In this document: piece after piece, positions 60,516-64,000 of the stretch | Layout: each line of letters begins with the position of its first letter | How positions within the stretch are numbered: the first letter of the stretch is position 1 | Source of the DNA: Streptomyces sporangiiformans | GTDB taxonomy: Bacteria; Actinomycetota; Actinomycetes; Streptomycetales; Streptomycetaceae | Direction: 5' to 3' | Assembly (NCBI RefSeq): GCF_005768555.2 | Contig: NZ_VCHX02000351.1 | Location: forward strand, 29,496-93,495 | DNA: 64,000 bases | The notes under the pieces: model-generated | The model's input: only the letters and a program-made list of their open reading frames with translations | The model's database searches: none | What the model was told of the DNA's origin: nothing | Program-made: the position numbers and the translations under genes

Positions 60516-63500
60516 ATGTTCCGCAAAGTGCTGGTCGCCAACCGCGGTGAGATCGCGATTCGCGCGTTCCGTGCCGGCTACGAGCTGGGTGCGAGGACCG
60601 TTGCCGTCTTTCCCCATGAGGATCGCAACTCACTGCACCGGATGAAGGCCGACGAGGCCTACGAGATCGGCGAGCCGGGCCACCCGGTGCGGGCCTACCT
60701 GTCCGTCGAGGAGATCGTCCTCGCGGCGCGCCGGGCGGAGGCGGACGCGGTGTACCCGGGATACGGGTTCCTGTCGGAGAACCCCGAGCTGGCGCGCGCC
60801 TGCGAGGAGGCCGGGATCACGTTCGTCGGGCCGGACGCGGGGACCCTCGAGCTGACCGGGAACAAGGCGCGCGCGGTGGCGGCCGCCCGCGCGGCCGGCG
60901 TACCGGTGCTCGGCTCCTCGGCGCCCTCCAGCGACGTCGACGAACTGGTGCGTGCCGCCGAGGACATCGGCTTTCCGGTGTTCGTCAAGGCGGTCGCCGG
61001 TGGCGGCGGGCGCGGTATGCGCCGGGTCGAGGAGCCGGCGATGCTGCGCGAGTCGATCGAGGCGGCGGCCCGCGAGGCCGCGTCCGCGTTCGGCGACCCC
61101 ACGGTCTTCCTGGAGAAGGCCGTCGTCGATCCCCGCCACATCGAGGTGCAGATCCTCGCCGACGGGCAGGGCAATGTCATCCACCTGTTCGAGCGCGACT
61201 GCTCGGTGCAGCGCCGCCACCAGAAGGTGATCGAGCTGGCGCCCGCGCCGAACCTCGACCCGGCGCTGCGCGAGCGGATCTGCGCCGACGCCGTGCGATT
61301 CGCCCGGGAGATCGGCTACCGCAACGCGGGCACCGTGGAATTCCTGCTCGACCGCGACGGCAACCACGTCTTCATCGAGATGAACCCGCGCATCCAGGTC
61401 GAGCACACCGTGACCGAGGAGGTCACCGACGTCGACCTCGTGCAGGCGCAGCTGCGCATCGCGGCCGGTGAGACGCTCGCCGACCTCGGCCTCGCACAGG
61501 AGACCGTCACGCTGCGCGGCGCCGCGCTGCAGTGCCGTATCACCACCGAGGACCCGGCCAACGGCTTCCGCCCCGACACCGGCAGGATCAGCGCCTACCG
61601 GTCGCCGGGCGGCTCGGGCATCCGCCTGGACGGCGGCACCACCCACGCCGGTACGGAGATCAGCGCGCACTTCGACTCGATGCTGGTCAAACTCACCTGC
61701 CGAGGCCGGGACTTCAAGACCGCGATCGGCCGGGCCCGGCGCGCCGTGGCCGAGTTCCGCATCCGCGGCGTGGCCACCAACATCCCGTTCCTGCAGGCCG
61801 TACTCGATGACCCGGACTTCCAGGCCGGACAGGTCACGACGTCGTTCATCGAACAGCGGCCGCACCTGCTCACCGCACGACACTCCGCCGACCGCGGTAC
61901 GAAACTGCTGACCTACCTGGCCGACGTCACGGTCAACAAGCCCCATGGCGAACGGCCCGCGCTGATCGACCCGACCACCAAACTGCCGCCCGTGCCCCCG
62001 GCCGAGCCGCCCGCAGGCTCCCGGCAGCGGCTCGTCGAACTCGGCCCGGAAGGCTTCGCCCGCTGGCTGCGCGAGTCACCGACCATCGGCATCACCGACA
62101 CCACGTTCCGCGACGCCCACCAGTCGCTGCTCGCCACGCGGGTTCGCACCAAGGACCTGCTCGCCGTCGCCCCGGTGGTGGCGCGTACTCTGCCGCAGCT
62201 GCTGTCCCTGGAGTGCTGGGGCGGCGCCACCTACGACGTCGCCCTGCGCTTCCTCGCCGAGGACCCGTGGGAGCGCCTGGCCGTACTCCGTGAGGCCGTG
62301 CCCAACATCTGCCTGCAGATGCTGCTGCGCGGCCGCAACACCGTGGGCTACACGCCGTACCCGACCGAGGTGACCGACGCCTTCGTGCAGGAGGCCGCCG
62401 CCACCGGTATCGACATCTTCCGCATCTTCGACGCGCTGAACGACGTCGGACAGATGCGGCCCGCCATCGAGGCCGTACGCGAGACCGGGACGGCTGTCGC
62501 CGAGGTCGCCCTGTGCTACACCTCCGACCTGTCCGACCCGTCGGAGCGCCTGTACACCCTGGACTACTACCTCCGCCTGGCCGAGCAGATCGTGGATGCC
62601 GGCGCCCACGTCCTGGCCGTCAAGGACATGGCGGGCCTGCTGCGCGCCCCGGCCGCCGCGACGCTCGTATCGGCGCTGCGCCGTGAGTTCGACCTGCCGG
62701 TGCACCTGCACACCCACGACACGGCGGGCGGCCAGCTCGCCACCTACCTGGCCGCGGTCCAGGCCGGCGCTGACGCGGTCGACGGCGCGGTGGCGTCGAT
62801 GGCGGGCACCACCTCGCAGCCGTCGCTGTCGGCGATCGTGGCCGCGACCGACCACTCCGAGCGGCCCACCGGGCTGAGCCTCCAGGCCGTGGGCGACCTG
62901 GAGCCGTACTGGGAGAGCGTCCGCAAGATCTACGCGCCGTTCGAGGCGGGCCTGGCCTCGCCGACCGGGCGCGTCTACCACCACGAGATCCCCGGCGGCC
63001 AGCTCTCCAACCTGCGCACCCAGGCCATCGCGCTCGGCCTCGGTGACCGCTTCGAGGACATCGAGGCCATGTACGCCGCCGCCGACCGGATGCTCGGCCG
63101 CCTGGTCAAGGTCACCCCGTCGTCGAAGGTGGTCGGCGACCTCGCGCTCCACCTGGTGGGCGCCGACGTGTCGCCGGAGGACTTCGAGGCGACGCCGAAC
63201 AAATTCGACATCCCCGACTCCGTGATCGGCTTCCTGCGCGGCGAGTTGGGCAACCCGCCCGGCGGATGGCCGGAGCCGTTCCGCACCAGGGCACTGGAGG
63301 GCCGCGCCGACTCCAAGCCCGTGCAGGAACTGACGGCGGACGACCGTACGGGGCTGGTGAAGGACCGGCGGGCGACGCTCAACCGGCTCCTGTTCCCCGG
63401 GCCGACGCGCGAGTACGAAACGCACCGTCAGACCTACGGCGACATCAGCGTGCTGGACAGCAAGGACTTCTTCTACGGTCTGCGTCCCGGTAAGGAGTAC

Positions 63501-63890
63501 GCCGTCGACCTCGAACCCGGCGTACGGCTGCTCATCGCGCTGGAGGCCGTCGGCGAGGCCGACGACCGCGGCATGCGCACCGTGATGTCCACCCTGAACG
63601 GCCAACTGCGGCCGATCCAGGTGCGCGACACCGCGGCTGCCTCCGACGTCCCGGTGACGGAGAAGGCCGACCGGGCCAACCCCGGCCATGTCGCCGCGCC
63701 GTTCGCCGGAGTGGTGACCCTCGCGGTCGCCGAGGGGGACGAGGTGGCGGCCGGCGCCACGGTGGCCACCATCGAGGCGATGAAGATGGAAGCGACGATC
63801 ACCGCGTCGAAGGCGGGGAAGGTGTCGAGGCTGGCCATCAACAGGATCCAGCAGGTGGAGGGCGGCGATCTCCTCGTCGAGATCGCCTGA
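60516..63890 (+). CDS. pyc: Pyruvate carboxylase
   Basis: A 1124-residue single-chain pyruvate carboxylase. Biotin carboxylase domain (about 1-450: VLVANRGEIAIRAFRAGYE, GYGFLSENPELARAC, AGGGGRGMRR, EMNPRIQVEHTVTEEV), carboxyltransferase domain (about 520-800: TDTTFRDAHQSLLATR, VKDMAGLLRA), tetramerisation region, and biotinyl domain with the biotinylated Lys in EAMKMEAT near the C-terminus. ATG 60516 has GAAGGGA 8 bases upstream; the frame to 60468 is unsupported. It carboxylates pyruvate to oxaloacetate, replenishing the TCA cycle, and stands as a monocistronic unit. Confidence 0.97.
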   Translation: MFRKVLVANRGEIAIRAFRAGYELGARTVAVFPHEDRNSLHRMKADEAYEIGEPGHPVRAYLSVEEIVLAARRAEADAVYPGYGFLSENPELARACEEAGITFVGPDAGTLELTGNKARAVAAARAAGVPVLGSSAPSSDVDELVRAAEDIGFPVFVKAVAGGGGRGMRRVEEPAMLRESIEAAAREAASAFGDPTVFLEKAVVDPRHIEVQILADGQGNVIHLFERDCSVQRRHQKVIELAPAPNLDPALRERICADAVRFAREIGYRNAGTVEFLLDRDGNHVFIEMNPRIQVEHTVTEEVTDVDLVQAQLRIAAGETLADLGLAQETVTLRGAALQCRITTEDPANGFRPDTGRISAYRSPGGSGIRLDGGTTHAGTEISAHFDSMLVKLTCRGRDFKTAIGRARRAVAEFRIRGVATNIPFLQAVLDDPDFQAGQVTTSFIEQRPHLLTARHSADRGTKLLTYLADVTVNKPHGERPALIDPTTKLPPVPPAEPPAGSRQRLVELGPEGFARWLRESPTIGITDTTFRDAHQSLLATRVRTKDLLAVAPVVARTLPQLLSLECWGGATYDVALRFLAEDPWERLAVLREAVPNICLQMLLRGRNTVGYTPYPTEVTDAFVQEAAATGIDIFRIFDALNDVGQMRPAIEAVRETGTAVAEVALCYTSDLSDPSERLYTLDYYLRLAEQIVDAGAHVLAVKDMAGLLRAPAAATLVSALRREFDLPVHLHTHDTAGGQLATYLAAVQAGADAVDGAVASMAGTTSQPSLSAIVAATDHSERPTGLSLQAVGDLEPYWESVRKIYAPFEAGLASPTGRVYHHEIPGGQLSNLRTQAIALGLGDRFEDIEAMYAAADRMLGRLVKVTPSSKVVGDLALHLVGADVSPEDFEATPNKFDIPDSVIGFLRGELGNPPGGWPEPFRTRALEGRADSKPVQELTADDRTGLVKDRRATLNRLLFPGPTREYETHRQTYGDISVLDSKDFFYGLRPGKEYAVDLEPGVRLLIALEAVGEADDRGMRTVMSTLNGQLRPIQVRDTAAASDVPVTEKADRANPGHVAAPFAGVVTLAVAEGDEVAAGATVATIEAMKMEATITASKAGKVSRLAINRIQQVEGGDLLVEIA

Positions 63891-63941
63891 GTCCCGGGAT
63901 CGCTTCGGTCTGGCGGGCGTTGTCTCGGGTCCGGCGCGGGT

Positions 63942-63983
63942 AGCGGTCGGCGCGGCAGCGGTCGGCGCGGCAGCGGTCGGCGC
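63942..63983. repeat. 15-bp tandem repeat after pyc
   Basis: Unit AGCGGTCGGCGCGGC in two perfect copies (63942-63956, 63957-63971) plus a 12-base partial third. It lies about 50 bases after the pyc stop in GC-rich non-coding DNA at the window edge. Confidence 0.75.
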
Positions 63984-64000
63984 CGGAGGGCGCCGCGCCG

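Overview
The window is high-GC actinobacterial DNA, almost certainly from a Streptomyces-like chromosome. The signs are overwhelming third-position G/C, frequent GTG and TTG starts, ATGA/GTGA translational coupling, MsiK-type sugar ABC operons without their own ATPase, a Streptomyces-type formylglycine-generating enzyme and a single-chain pyruvate carboxylase. It reads as an accessory or chromosome-arm region: one small biosynthetic cluster, several catabolic islands each with its own regulator, and a patch of decayed genes. No tRNA, rRNA, CRISPR array or intact insertion sequence was seen.

Region 1 (167-13053) is a compact shikimate-derived cluster. The minus-strand operon encodes class II DAHP synthase, an SDR, a PhzD-type isochorismatase, PhzE, chorismate synthase and shikimate kinase; a transaldolase diverges from it. 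These enzymes would make 3-hydroxyanthranilate by the ADIC/DHHA route, with no phenazine-completing genes. The facing plus-strand genes (carboxylesterase, asparagine-synthase-like amidotransferase, arylamine N-acetyltransferase) suggest amidation and N-acylation of that aromatic unit.

Region 2 (13054-15320) is a gene graveyard: a WD40 scrap, an IS481-like transposase tail, a serine hydrolase inactivated by a short deletion, and an asparaginase fragment.

Region 3 (15321-30093) holds a formylglycine-generating enzyme, its probable client sulfatase, and a large minus-strand operon (tartrate/isopropylmalate-type dehydrogenase, oligopeptide-type ABC importer, aldehyde dehydrogenase, SDR). A divergent amidase-GntR pair follows. 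A FadR-type palindrome occurs both before the sulfatase and in the divergent amidase/importer promoter, which ties the unit together.

Region 4 (30372-35025) has an Lrp-type regulator divergent from an operon of an IlvH-like ACT protein and 2-oxoacid dehydrogenase E1 alpha, E1 beta and E2.

Region 5 (35120-43501) looks like a catabolic island for a zwitterionic N-compound: BCCT transporter, flavin reductase, SnoaL-like protein and GntR on one side; luciferase-type monooxygenase, two DUF1185 proteins, alpha/beta hydrolase and aldehyde dehydrogenase on the other. The two promoters share a repeated 12-mer. A GH43-like protein and a trimethylamine-dehydrogenase-like flavoenzyme follow. Next to them lies an unusual regulator in which an IS630-transposase-like region with lost catalytic residues is fused to a GntR/FCD regulator (46741-48354).

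Region 6 (48413-60350) is a carbohydrate-utilisation locus: secreted beta-helix protein, DUF2264 protein, sugar ABC importer, LacI regulator and a Tat-exported GH95-like glycosidase, with three copies of a TCATC-S-GATGA operator. Pyruvate carboxylase (60516-63890) closes the window.
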